64,000 bases of DNA from Varroa destructor (lineage: Eukaryota > Arthropoda > Arachnida > Mesostigmata > Varroidae), in contig NW_019211457.1 in assembly GCF_002443255.2 (NCBI RefSeq), positions 17,046,242 through 17,110,241 of the forward strand, given 5' to 3'. Below are positions 55,101 through 64,000 of this stretch, one piece after another; the first letter of the stretch is position 1, and the number at the start of each line of letters is the position of its first letter. The notes under the pieces are model-generated. The model was not told the origin of the DNA. It made no database searches and saw nothing but the letters and a program-made list of their open reading frames with translations. Position numbers and translations under genes: made by a program.

Positions 55101-58100
55101 GCGTCCATTGAGTTAAAAAATTCAGTGAAGCAAAAAAGATCTGTGATGCTTTGGAAAAAATCTATAAAGCTTTCCAGAGTTTCTCTCATTCGAGCTTCAA
55201 CTCCTTCGGCTACGCTATATTTACGTCGATACACGTAACGGAATGGGCTCTCAAAATAACACTCCATTTGTTCAGTTATCTGCCAACATTTAACTGCTAG
55301 ATGGCCTCAAAGCTCAAGAGCAAATGGTAATTCTGTAAGTTCGCGCACGAATCTCACTAATAACAGATCTGCTTTCATTTTACAGCCTTAAGGGACACGG
55401 TAGCAAGAACAAGTTCATGAGGCCGGTTTCACGATATTACGCACCTACTAAGTCGTAAGCTTAAACGAAAAGAATGTCAAACTCTTTCTCAACAAAAAAG
55501 AAGAAACTCATCATAGACCCAGCTGGGTTAAAGCGAAAGTAAGATTCTGTCTGAGGAGATATAACATACTCAGAATACGTGTATTACTGACGTTGTTGAA
55601 GCAAATGCTTGCGTCGCTTTCTCGTCGATAGTCCTTTCCTTTCCTTTTCTTTTCTTTTCTTTAACGATCGTCTGTCGGTCCGAGCGAATGTCCACTTTCG
55701 CATCATGTCATTGATAAATTTCAGTGTGAAGCACAAATCAATCGCGAGACATGAAGACGCACACTTTTTGTGCTGTTCATTACAAAAATAGTTTGATTTG
55801 AAATGCACTTTGGCGCGTGTGTAAATGATTATCCATTAACAAAAACATTTTACTTCTATTTGTTTATCTTAAATTGCTAGTGATCAGCACTGTTCCTCAA
55901 AAAAAATACACCGAGCAAAGGTCTCGGCTACGCGACGTCGTCCTACATTAATCGACTTATGAAAAACAGGAAGGAGAAGCCCGAAACACAGATTTGTTCC
56001 ACTGTAACTTATTGCGATAGTTTAGTGAACTGATTGGTAGTTCCGATCACAAGGACTTTGTCCGTGTTGACGAAGAGCTGGCGATCAGAAAAGCACCCAT
56101 CAGCGAAGAAAAATTTCGCGCGCATAATTCGTAATTGTCGTTAGTGTGCCTATGCACAACGTTTTCTAGCCAATACAAGGTAACGCTGGGTGTGATGATT
56201 CTGAAGACTTTATGTGTTTAATTGTTTCGAAAATGATGCAGGTGTATCGGCTCCTCGCACAGGACTTTCCGGCGCAGCACTTCTTTCTGCACGCGAGATT
56301 TCTGCCAGAGTATTCCAGGATCGGGACATCCCTCACGAGCATGCGTCAATGGTCGCCGTAGCCTTTGGACACTTTGTCTTCCATGATATCTCGCACACTC
56401 CACAAACAGCAGGTAGGCTAAAAACAATGGAACTGTCAGGATAACCCGATTGCCTTGTTCAGGAAGATCTTGACGACTGGCCATAGGATCTCTAAGTGCA
56501 CGGGCTAGATTTATGAAATCTTCTGACTTATTGCCAATCGTTTCTCAATAGACAAACGACCCTGTGAAGAAGTAATTTCGGCACGGTGCTATGAGGCCGC
56601 TAGGTGCGGCTGTAATTCGTCCGCTAGCTTTTTTCTTCGATAAATACCTACGATATATAAAGCGCCGAAGGTTTACCATACTTATTTAGAGGCCAACATT
56701 CATCTCAGATCAAATCCCATTAACAAATCAAGAAGAAATATGCTAGCGTTGACTAGCTTCTTGCTCCTATTTAGAGTACGCCTACTCTTGGTGCTATCAA
56801 TATTATTATCCGTACGGTACTGTGCATATGCAGCAAACATGCCTGAGATGGTGGATCAGATCAAAGTTCCATTGATCAGCAAACATTATCCAACACTTAC
56901 AACTCCTGCAACGGCCGCTAATTCGTTCGGTTTTTTCTTCTAATAGCTTCCCTTGTCAACTGGGTACGATCCTTGAACTGCACGGCATCACAACTAACAA
57001 CTGTGAAGCGCTAGATATGAATACTTTTAATAGTTCACAACACGGATTCACAGCACGCGCAGATGCATGCGGGAATATAGATACGGACCGATAAATGCTT
57101 CTGTTCACATCTTCTATTGGTGACGCGTGCGCGCTCTGACACTGCAGACGCATACGAACCGATGATGATATAGACAAGACTCCTTCGTCGGTTAAATGTT
57201 CCAGCGGTACTAACATCGTACGCGGACGCCTTAAAGATCAGAAAAGATGCCGAATTATAATCTAATTTCCAAGTTATTATTTTATCAATTAAAATATCAA
57301 TACGCTGTTATTACTATAGTGAAAATAGTAAATTGGCGTGTGCTTTGGTCGATGTCTTTATGAGTGGGATAGGTATAGCCAAGTGATACATAATGTTTCT
57401 GTTATAGTCGTTGCGGTAGACTATCTAAACGTTAACTTAAACCGTTAATGTCAATACGTAACTATACGATTGCCAAAACTTGTGGACCCGACGATAGTTT
57501 ACGTCTAAACGGACATAAACATACAAATCAGCAAAAGCTGACTTGATGAAACATGAACTGATAAGCGTATAAGAGACACTACACAAGCCATGGTTCCTCG
57601 GGCTTGTCGTTTCAACCGCCCATTGACGATCTATCATATCAAGCTGACTAGTTTAACAGAAATGAAGTAAAAATAATAATAATAATAATCCTGAAATTTT
57701 AATATCACTAAACGTTTGTTACAGTGACGTTACTAAGATCTGTAGCTGCAGAGTGGTGTGCATTAGTAAGACGTTATAATATTAGAAGGGTTGCCACAGA
57801 GGCTACCATGCTTTCTCCCTCAGGTGGTACATTGTGCTCAACAACCTACAAAGTGAAAACGGTACAAGCAGGATGAAATGAAAACAAAATACTAATATCG
57901 GCAATAATAATGATAACATAAGTGTTTGCTTCGATTCTATCCTGTCTCCATCATTATACAGTCAATTTATTTGCAACTTGTGATTCACTATTCGTAGAAA
58001 CGAAGAATCGAGAAGACTCGATAGTCCCACCGGGGGAACGCCACAGCCCGACGCAATCGTTCGATCGCTATCAATTCGAGATACCACATAAGGTTATACA

Positions 58101-61100
58101 AATGTATGGGCTGCCATACATAAATCTGTGTAATTAGTTAATTTGTGTGAGTGTGCAAATGCATACCGCTGATATTTTATTTTTACATAGATACACAGCG
58201 ACGCCATTTTAAAATTTCTAGATGAATGTGAAAGATAGTTTCCCAAAGTGGACTTTGGCCGATTGTGCGGACTACAACGAAATATTTCGAAATACTACGA
58301 AGTGCGAACCGTTGTATAAACAATGCTATCTACTGTACAGTACGTTCCATATGGTCGTTGTGGTTGGCCACACTGAGCTCGATTGTAAACAAACCATATT
58401 AACCTGCACGTATGGTATTACCTATAGTAGCATATATGATATCGTATTGTCATTTATCCATTACTACGTACGACATTAGTATTCGGTGCCCAGTACGGCT
58501 GATTATGGCGACAATGAATTTGTCGTCGTCGTCGTACGAAGAAGAAGAATCGAAAGCGACGAATACAAACAGGAGACGTTGGATTAGAGAGATACACCAT
58601 TCCCGATGGTGGGATTTGGGATGGTCAGCGGTTATTGCTAGCTTGCACAGGCATCCTAAGAAAAGCATTTTGTTTCTAAAAAATCGAGATAAAGCTTGTT
58701 GAGTGACTTAGGCTACTAGAGCCTATATTTTGTACTTTTTTCACATGAAAGAGTACTCTCAGCTATTGACAAACGATGTTCAAAATTCAGCAATTAGACG
58801 CTTTCTTTGCTGGGTACTATGCAATAATAATAATATAACCATGAACGACAACCTGGCAGTTGCCGTTTGCTAGACCGTTAACAACAGTTGAAATATCTGA
58901 ACAGAAAATCTTGTGTAAAAACGACCACTGATTGCGCCATATCGCGCGCGAAAACTTATTTATTAGGTAGTTTCACCTTTGACCAAAGCCACTATTCTTT
59001 AGGGGGTTTACGTAAGCTTGAAAATGAAAGAACTTGAAGTAAAATTTCCCCTGCGTCCGGCAGCAGCAGCAGCAGCAGCTCCAAGTCTGAGCTTAACGAT
59101 TATCAGTAAAATATGACAATAAAGATATTTCCAAGTTGGGAGAAGTCTGAAAAAATACAAAAGCGTACTTTAATCGGAAAAATTCAACGCTGAATTCATA
59201 ATTAGGAAAAAAAGTATTTGCACACTGTTTTTTTCTAATGAATGTTAAAAAACTGGCAAGACAAGTAAAGCAACTCATTAGTAAATTACCACCATAGCTA
59301 ATGATAATGGTGAGAACAAGCTTGCGAATCTTCTGCATAACATCGTTACTATTGGTAGTGCGTGGATTGGGCACCGGTTGTAACTGTCGGTAACTGTGTA
59401 ACACTGATGATAGCAACATATTATAGCATAGTTTTCAAAAGTGATTCTTTGAGAAAACGATATTGTTTCTATTAGTTACAAGTTCAACATAACAACTCGT
59501 TATATGTAAAATATAATATTTGTCCGTAAAGAGCAAAAGGTCTGACTAACGAGTTCACATCGAATGATAGATATCTGTTTGAGATTATTTCAGTTTGTTA
59601 CGCACCTCCTCCCCCTCATTTTTACATTTATATCGTTTTTCGATATCAGACGCGTTCACGAAGCGCCTCATGAGCGCCTAGTGAGACATCTAGTGAGACA
59701 TATTTGGACAAATTTCAAATTTTCACGCTTATCAAGTCTACGGGATGCCGCTATAGCCGAAGTTCGGTAAATTCGTTTTGTTAGACTTATGGTAAGAATA
59801 ACATATTATCCACTGTATACATCATAGAGATCTAGCCAAATTTATGTTATTAAATAGTCCTCTAATGATGTTTTCCGTTATGCGTAGACGTCTTCTTCAG
59901 GTAACAACGATTACATAAGAAACCTCCCGAAGTTATTGTTTTATGACAATACATTACGTAATTCCCTATCGGCGGCAGGGACTAGGGATTAAGTTTTTTT
60001 AGCTCGATAGCTAAGTGAACATTGGTTAAATGAGTTACGTCTTTGCGCCAAAGCTCAATCGTGCCTCATTCACAGATTGATTGTTTATATATCTTCTACT
60101 GATCATAAACACATTTGATGTACATGGCCCTCGATAGCATTGAGGTAAATGCAGCCTATATGGTTAGGACTTCGAGCTAAATTTATAAAGACTCTCAAAG
60201 ACTCTGTAAAATGGGCTCGAAAAACTACGCATGAATGCTTCCGGTTTCTAAGGAAAAGCTTTTTGTTAAAAATGTTTGAGTCACTGTGGTGTCACCACCA
60301 AGCTTATTCTGAAACTGAACAAATAATTGCAATCCAAAGCTTTGTGGTAAAGTTCAGCTTATCGGTTATGAACTGAGGACCAACAGGCAAAGAATATCAA
60401 CAAGCTGTTTGTCATTGTTAAAAAGACTCTAATGTATATCAATTTACCAAGCACCAAACACACTTTTCCGTTAAAATAATGTCGAACATAGCATTCGAAT
60501 ATCATGATCAGTAACGTGCGACGGAACGCAGATGCCCTAAAGTACCTGTGCTGCAAAGGCCATGATTTGATAGTATACAAAAATCAAAACAAGAGTAAAA
60601 AAAATAGATATACTTTAGGGACGTTATGTTGAACCATAGATATTTTTATGTCATACTTATTGCCGAAAACGATTGCCGAACGATTGTGCTAATAACAAAA
60701 AATACCAGCAATTTAATGAATCGCCATAGAATTTTTTGCCGAGCTTGGTGTTTCATGCATTGTTTATACATTACATTATTTTGTAAACGATTACCTGTTA
60801 AAACTGGTCTTGTGTACGTATAGAGCGAATGTACTATATGCATTCAGTAGGAAGCCTTAATGATTTTTTTTTATCTCCGCTCAGGCTTCCAGGGTGCTCG
60901 TCTTAAATGTTGCAATGTGCCTCCCAACCTCAAGCATCCGGAGTGTTATGAGATCAGCGTGTCGCCAAATGACTCCTTCTATGCAGCGTTCAGACAAAAT
61001 TGCCTTGACTATGTACGGTCATCAACTGCGCCCCGAGAAACTTGCGGTTTAGGCCCTCGTGAGCAGAACAATCAGGTCACATCTTTCGTGGATGGTTCAA

Positions 61101-62713
61101 CGATCTACGGCTCATCAGAAGCAGAAGCTCGATTCTTACGATCATTCGAAGATGGCCTTTTGCTTACGCAACGAAATGATGCTGGGGAAGAGATTCCTGT
61201 TGGAGATGCTTCATCCTTGGACTGCCGTGGCTCAAAAACTGCTCCATGTTTCAGCTCAGGAGATCCGCGAATGAATCAAAATATCGGTTTGGCTTGGATG
61301 ACCACTATGTGGATCCGTGAGCATAATCGTTTAGCTCGAGAACTTAAGGGGCTAAACCCTTTGTGGGACGACGAACAATTGTACCAGGAAGCACGTCGTA
61401 TTGTTGGAGCAGAAATTCAACACATTGCCTATAATGAGCTACTTCCTACTCTTGTGGGTCCTGAAGTTGTTGAGAGATTCGGCCTCCGCATGGATAGCAA
61501 TGGTTTTTTTACCGGCTATGATCACAAGCGTCTACCAGGAGTTACAAATGTAATGGGCTCCACTGGGCTATGGGCCCTCTTATCCGCTCTGCCAGGCAAT
61601 AGTGAACTTTTTGACGCTCAACGCTTCCGCAAACTTGGATCCATTCCCTCCACTGAAACTGCTTTCCATCCCCAGGATCTCTATAATTCCAATCGCTTCC
61701 GTCAGTATGTTGCCGGAGCACTTATGCAACGTGCACAGCGCATCGATGCATCCTTCAGTAAACATATTACTCAAGACATGTTTGCTTCGGATAGCAATCA
61801 ACCTGGTCTTGATCTAGCCTCTATTGCCATTCAGCAAGGAAGAGATCACGGTCTGGCCGGATATACAAAATGGAGACAATTCTGCGGTTTACGCGATATC
61901 GACAATTTCGATGGTCTCGCTCAAGTTATGGACCAAGACACCGCTCAGCAGCTGTCGGAGCTATACGAAAGTGTTAGTGATATCGATCTCCTTGTAGCTG
62001 CTCTCGCTGAAACTCCCGTAGAGGGAGGTCTTGTTGGCCCTACGCTAGCCTGTATTTATGCTCATCAGTTCCGTCATCTTCGTATCTCGGATCGTTTCTG
62101 GTATGAGAACCCAGGTCAGCCTAGTTCCTTCACTAAGAACCAACTGCAAGAGATTAGGCACACATCTTTGGCTAGGGTTATCTGTGATAACGTGTTCCAC
62201 ACTGGAGTAATTCAACCTCGTGTTATGCAGTTGCCTGACCCATGGCTAAATAACCTGCAATCATGCGACGATAGACTTCTTAGCTCCGTTAACCTTGAAC
62301 CTTGGGCGCAGGAAAGTCCTCTTAAGGTATTGACCAATGGTCTAATGATTGATGTGCTAAACGACGCTAGCAACGCTCTTCGAGGTAATCTTCTTGGCGA
62401 CGGAGAATTTGGATCGGGTCGGAACAAAGGCTTCATGCGAGCTAACGTGATTTCGCGCAACGTGCACAATCAGAGTGAGGTGCTCGAATTGGCTACGAAA
62501 AAGCTAATGAATGAACTTGGACGTGACAAGAGGCGAACTATCGATGACAACTTCATCCCAGCCCTGCGGCATGTGGACCTTTCAAAGTTCCATCGCGAAT
62601 TCGAAGAACCCGCCGCTTGTGAACCCACACGTCTCCAGCCTTGCAATCCACGTACGCCATTCCGAACTATGTCTGGCCGATGTAACAATCTACGAAGCCC
62701 TAATTTCGGAAAG
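42976..62713 (+). CDS. Animal heme peroxidase, tandem-domain, spliced and partial (5' and 3' incomplete)
   Basis: Four exons (42976-43192, 44102-44276, 56242-56412, 60885-62713) join in phase (0, 1, 1) into 797 full codons. The product belongs to the myeloperoxidase/peroxinectin/chorion-peroxidase family, secreted or membrane-bound enzymes that use H2O2 at a heme. Counted from the first full codon, the N-terminal lead is residues 1-80. Domain 1 is about 80-650, with YDGFCNN (102-107), LPPAYADG (124-131), FHD (177-179), TSFVDGS (253-259), REHNRL (332-337), GRDHG (506-510), GPTLAC (572-577), DRFW (590-593) and ICDN (620-623). A linker covers about 650-765. Domain 2 starts at about 767 and is cut by the intron after residue 797. 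Domain 1 lacks the proximal His and both heme-ester acids. Drosophila has a comparable two-domain peroxidase (CG42331, from memory). The family assignment is certain; catalytic status and orthology are inferred. The exon carrying the start codon was not found. Confidence 0.93.
43193..44101 (+). other. Intron 1 of the peroxidase gene (909 bases)
   Basis: The intron begins GTAACT and ends TTTCCAG and is phase 0. It is AT-rich and contains no recognisable nested gene, repeat or structural RNA. The open frame running across its 3' end (from 43997) has no family similarity before the acceptor. Confidence 0.9.
44102..44276 (+). CDS. Peroxidase exon B: start of peroxidase domain 1
   Basis: This exon encodes residues 73-130 and the first base of Gly131. 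It shows the diagnostic beginning of animal heme peroxidases: NCPY (83-86), a second Cys (93), YRSYDGFCNNIENPYWGSA (97-115) and the FLPPAYADG block (123-131). Cys84, Cys93 and Cys105 are in the positions expected for the conserved N-terminal disulfides. The acceptor is TTTCCAG before GTG AAT; the donor is GACG followed by GTAAGA, a near-consensus site. Entry phase is 0 and exit phase is 1. The open frame extends upstream of the acceptor to 43997, but that part resembles nothing in the family and is intronic. Confidence 0.95.
44870..44888. repeat. (TA)n microsatellite in intron 2
   Basis: Nineteen bases of alternating AT shortly after peroxidase exon B. Confidence 0.97.
45694..45857 (-). CDS. 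Possible minus-strand exon with a hydrophobic segment, nested in peroxidase intron 2
   Basis: On the minus strand an acceptor-like tract (TTATCTCCGCAG) is followed by 164 bases open in one frame and then CGG followed by GTGAGC, a good donor. The peptide opens KSLSFILALLLLTPAS, a typical signal-peptide or membrane-helix pattern, followed by a basic stretch (YSRRRACS). The first bases after the acceptor are TG AAA, so a preceding exon ending in A would produce a split ATG. No neighbouring exon of such a gene was recognised. The frame is short enough to occur by chance. It is listed because splice sites, phase and hydrophobic pattern agree. Confidence 0.18.
49543..49560. repeat. Poly-A run of 18 in intron 2
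   Basis: Eighteen consecutive A bases. A retroposed sequence would put coding-like DNA just upstream, but none was recognised. Confidence 0.97.
50652..50676. repeat. (TTG)8 microsatellite
   Basis: Eight TTG units followed by a G run. It produces a poly-Leu stretch in a spurious plus-strand frame. Confidence 0.97.
52245..52290. repeat. Tandem 15-base AT repeat ending in ATAATACG
   Basis: TATATATATAATACG occurs at 52245-52259 and again at 52262-52276. A partial ATAATACGA copy follows at 52282. Immediately after is CGATTCGAACC, the reverse complement of a tRNA B-box. Confidence 0.85.
52915..52928. repeat. Poly-C run of 14
   Basis: Fourteen consecutive C bases in intron 2. Confidence 0.96.
55034..55267 (-). 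CDS. Short ATG-initiated minus-strand ORF in peroxidase intron 2
   Basis: This is a 77-codon frame with a genuine ATG (CAT at 55265-55267) and a TGA stop. The peptide is acidic and amphipathic, with an aromatic-rich middle (ESFIDFFQSITDLFCFTEFF). A plus-strand frame (54981-55238) overlaps it, so at most one is real. There is no recognised domain and no visible splice partner. A frame of this length is expected by chance many times in 64 kb. Confidence 0.12.
   Translation of the reverse strand: MECYFESPFRYVYRRKYSVAEGVEARMRETLESFIDFFQSITDLFCFTEFFNSMDASDNGRALGSMYLSVIESSDRI
55633..55662. repeat. CCTTT/CTTTT polypyrimidine repeat
   Basis: Thirty bases of C and T only, grading from CCTTT units to CTTTT units, on the sense strand of intron 2. 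Confidence 0.95.
56242..56412 (+). CDS. Peroxidase exon C: distal heme side of domain 1
   Basis: This exon completes Gly131 and encodes residues 132-187 plus one base of Gly188. It begins VSAPRTGLSG, directly continuing the LPPAYADG of the previous exon as family members do. It ends with AFGHFVFHDISHTPQTAG, the distal-heme motif. In myeloperoxidase the equivalent of FGHFVFHD has Gln91, Asp94, His95 and Asp96. Here these are His174, Phe177, His178 and Asp179. The distal His and the calcium-binding Asp are kept; the Asp that forms an ester with heme is not. The acceptor (GATGCAG, weak pyrimidine tract) and donor (CAG followed by GTAGGC) give phases 1 and 1. Confidence 0.94.
56413..60884 (+). 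other. Intron 3 of the peroxidase gene (4472 bases)
   Basis: The intron begins GTAGGC and ends with a T-rich tract and CTCAG; it is phase 1. It contains an AAT run near 57669-57689 and a CAG run at 59061-59078. Open frames inside it (for example 58222-58479 plus and 59093-59419 minus) have no recognisable similarity and no supporting splice structure that I can see. Confidence 0.88.
59061..59078. repeat. (CAG)6 repeat in intron 3
   Basis: Six CAG units followed by CTCC. Confidence 0.97.
60885..62713 (+). CDS. Peroxidase exon D: rest of domain 1, linker, first part of domain 2
   Basis: A single 1829-base exon encodes residues 189-797. In order it contains the calcium loop TSFVDGS (253-259), GDPRMNQN (313-320, with catalytic Arg316 kept but the heme-linking Glu changed to Gln319), REHNRL (332-337) and LNPLWDDEQLYQEARRIVG (346-364). 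It continues with the proximal-heme region PGVTNVMGSTGLWALLSALP (406-424 and on), which has no histidine, then AIQQGRDHGLAGY (502-514), GPTLAC, DRFWYENPG and ARVICDN (617-623). A charged linker (about 665-765) leads to CNPRTPFRTMSGRCNN (776-789) and SPNFGK (792-797), the start of a second domain. The acceptor is a T-rich tract ending CTCAG; the donor is AAG followed by GTTTGT. Entry phase is 1 and exit phase is 0. The ATG at 60860 lies in the acceptor tract and is not a start. Confidence 0.97.
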
Positions 62714-64000
62714 GTTTGTTCCTTTTATGCATTTTATCTGTGAGCAGGTGCCACGTACCTTTTCTCACCCGAGTGATTCCCTTAGCGAAGGCCGTTCGGA
62801 GTCTAATAACAACTTTAATCAAAAATTCTCTTTTGCTTTATCTATTAAACGCATCTTAAATTGGCTCAGTATAAGACAATTTAGTTGGCCGGAGCCCAGC
62901 CATTTCAATACGCTAAATTTCTAAACAAGATATTAGAAACACTTTATGGTCTCAACAATAGGGGTAAACTCACGTTAAATCATTTATAATATGCTACACG
63001 ATATATTGAAAATTTCAGGATATGCTTATAATATTCACTATTACTAAATAAACTCAATCAATAAGTTTTCACTTTCAAGGCCAATTGCGCGGCGCTAAAG
63101 CGATATATTTTAAAATGATTTTGACCTATGAAAACAATACTGTTCAGCTTTACACCGGTATACTACATGTTGATAAAGGATTAAGCAAACGAGTTGATAT
63201 AGTTACTATTAGCGGTACTTTAGGGCACTACCTCCAGCAGCAACCACCCTTTGGGACATGTCGCTGATGCTGTTTTTTGCTGCTTCAGCTCTTATTGGAT
63301 CCTGTTATCCCACATTAGTGATTTTTTCCCGAACGTTTGAGATTTCCTGTCCTTGCGAACTTGCAATTTTATGATTTTCCAGATCTGCTTTATGGGATTG
63401 CTGTTTTCCCAGTGCCAGCGGGTGCTTCAAGCTCTGTGACTAGGCGCCCCACTCGTCACCGTCAGGGAATCATTCGCGTCCCTAAGGCAGAATTTTCCTC
63501 TTGATAATTTCAGCACATTCCTGGTGCTCTAAAGTATTCCTTACGCTAAATGTGTCATCCCAGTGTCTTTGGCACAAATCATCATAACATTTGACAGATT
63601 TTGATTTCCGGTACGACGAAGTTTTAGAAAAACAGGTCTGGAGGCATGAAAGGCAGTTTTCGAAAAATTTCAAAATGAGAAACGTTTGAAAATCCGACCT
63701 TTGCCTACTTTTTAATTTTTCTATATGATTTGCCCAATCATAAACCGACTCGTTTTGGTTGAGCATTCTTGGCAAGTCTGCTGTCTTTGAACCCAGCCTC
63801 TTTGAGTTTCCAGTACAGCGTAATTTTCGACACGTTATGTAAAGAAACATGCAAAATGACCAAAAAACACTCAAGTCAATCACATAGACACTACCACTTG
63901 CTTGTTTCACGCCGGAACAGTCGTGGTAGATGCTAAGGCAGAGCGCATCGGCACTATGTGGTTCGAGATATTAGTACGAAACATAAATGCCGGACTCGCA
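62714..64000 (+). other. Beginning of intron 4 of the peroxidase gene, cut by the window edge
   Basis: The donor AAG followed by GTTTGT at 62714 ends exon D in phase 0. No downstream exon continuing the second peroxidase domain (a tract like FRRLLPP.Y.DG) is visible before 64000, so the next exon lies outside. The stretch holds a 142-codon minus-strand open frame (63482-63910) and a plus-strand open stretch of about 40 codons near 63384-63502. Neither is recognised. Confidence 0.75.
63482..63910 (-). CDS. 142-codon open frame on the minus strand, unknown
   Basis: This is the longest minus-strand open frame in the window, inside intron 4 of the peroxidase gene. Its first codon is GTG; the first in-frame ATG is about 21 codons in, within CMFLYI. 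The product has an N-terminal hydrophobic stretch (VFWSFCMFLYI) and a Lys/Arg/Cys-rich remainder (for example CQRHWDDTFSVRN). I do not recognise it; a decayed transposon fragment is possible. At this base composition about one frame of this length is expected by chance. Confidence 0.12.
   Translation of the reverse strand: MKQASGSVYVIDLSVFWSFCMFLYITCRKLRCTGNSKRLGSKTADLPRMLNQNESVYDWANHIEKLKSRQRSDFQTFLILKFFENCLSCLQTCFSKTSSYRKSKSVKCYDDLCQRHWDDTFSVRNTLEHQECAEIIKRKILP

Larger units (their letters stand above)
44277..56241 (+). other. Intron 2 of the peroxidase gene (11965 bases)
   Basis: The intron begins GTAAGA and ends GATGCAG and is phase 1. It splits domain 1 just after LPPAYADG. It holds several microsatellites (44870-44888 AT, 50652-50676 TTG, 52915-52928 poly-C, 55633-55662 CT-rich), a poly-A run (49543-49560), a small AT direct repeat (52245-52290) and minus-strand open frames discussed separately (45694-45857, 50900-51145, 55034-55267). 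I see no transposon ends or transposase. The reading frames of the flanking exons join in phase across it, so no coding exon needs to be missing. Confidence 0.85.

Noticed and set aside
60860..60884. ATG at 60860 as start of a 627-codon protein
   Set aside because: These bases are the T-rich acceptor tract ending in CTCAG. The preceding exon joins in phase at 60885 and supplies the conserved first part of the domain.
62714..62743. Stop at 62743 as the end of the peroxidase
   Set aside because: The codons after AAG at 62713 are intronic (donor GTTTGT) and would end the protein in the middle of the second domain's opening motif.
61059..62924. Other open frames overlapping exon D on both strands
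   Set aside because: They are shadows of the conserved peroxidase frame and show no family similarity.
1..64000. CRISPR arrays, rRNA, intact transposons, viral insertions
   Set aside because: No spaced direct repeats, rRNA cores, transposase or polymerase motifs, or long terminal inverted repeats were seen on either strand.

Overview
This window looks like a piece of a nuclear arthropod genome. One spliced gene sits in a large amount of AT-leaning non-coding DNA, with long introns, GT-AG splice sites and many simple repeats. There are no bacterial operons, ribosome binding sites or phage genes. The gene is an animal-type (myeloperoxidase-family) heme peroxidase. Tandem-domain peroxidases of this kind are known from arthropods. 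The overall look (long introns, few recognisable transposons) would suit a chelicerate such as a mite, but the species cannot be determined from what I can see. || Layout. Bases 1-42975 hold no gene I can identify. They contain microsatellites, a perfect-looking 23-bp hairpin at 23162-23213, two decayed tRNA-like sequences, two GC-richer patches (about 2760-3540 and 32230-32790) and a few short open frames of doubtful status. From 42976 to 62713 lie four consecutive plus-strand coding exons: 42976-43192, 44102-44276, 56242-56412 and 60885-62713. Their phases match at every junction. Together they encode 797 complete codons, and the gene continues beyond both ends of this set. Introns of 909, 11965 and 4472 bases separate them. 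After 62713 a fourth intron begins and runs toward or past the window edge. || The protein. The reading frame gives an N-terminal lead, a complete peroxidase domain (about residues 80-650 counted from the first full codon) and a charged linker. The last exon ends inside the start of a second peroxidase domain, so this is the 5' half of a tandem-domain peroxidase. Domain 1 keeps the fold signature, the calcium site, the distal histidine and the catalytic arginine. It has lost the proximal heme-ligand histidine (Leu), both residues that form ester bonds to heme (Asp to Phe, Glu to Gln) and the distal Gln (His). It therefore reads as a pseudo-peroxidase domain, presumably joined to a second domain whose state lies outside the window. 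This is the most interesting observation here. || Limits. The 5' exon(s) with the start codon and signal peptide, the promoter, and the 3' end were not identified. Apart from the 627-codon frame containing exon 4, open frames here are no longer than chance would give at this base composition, so small candidate ORFs carry low confidence.
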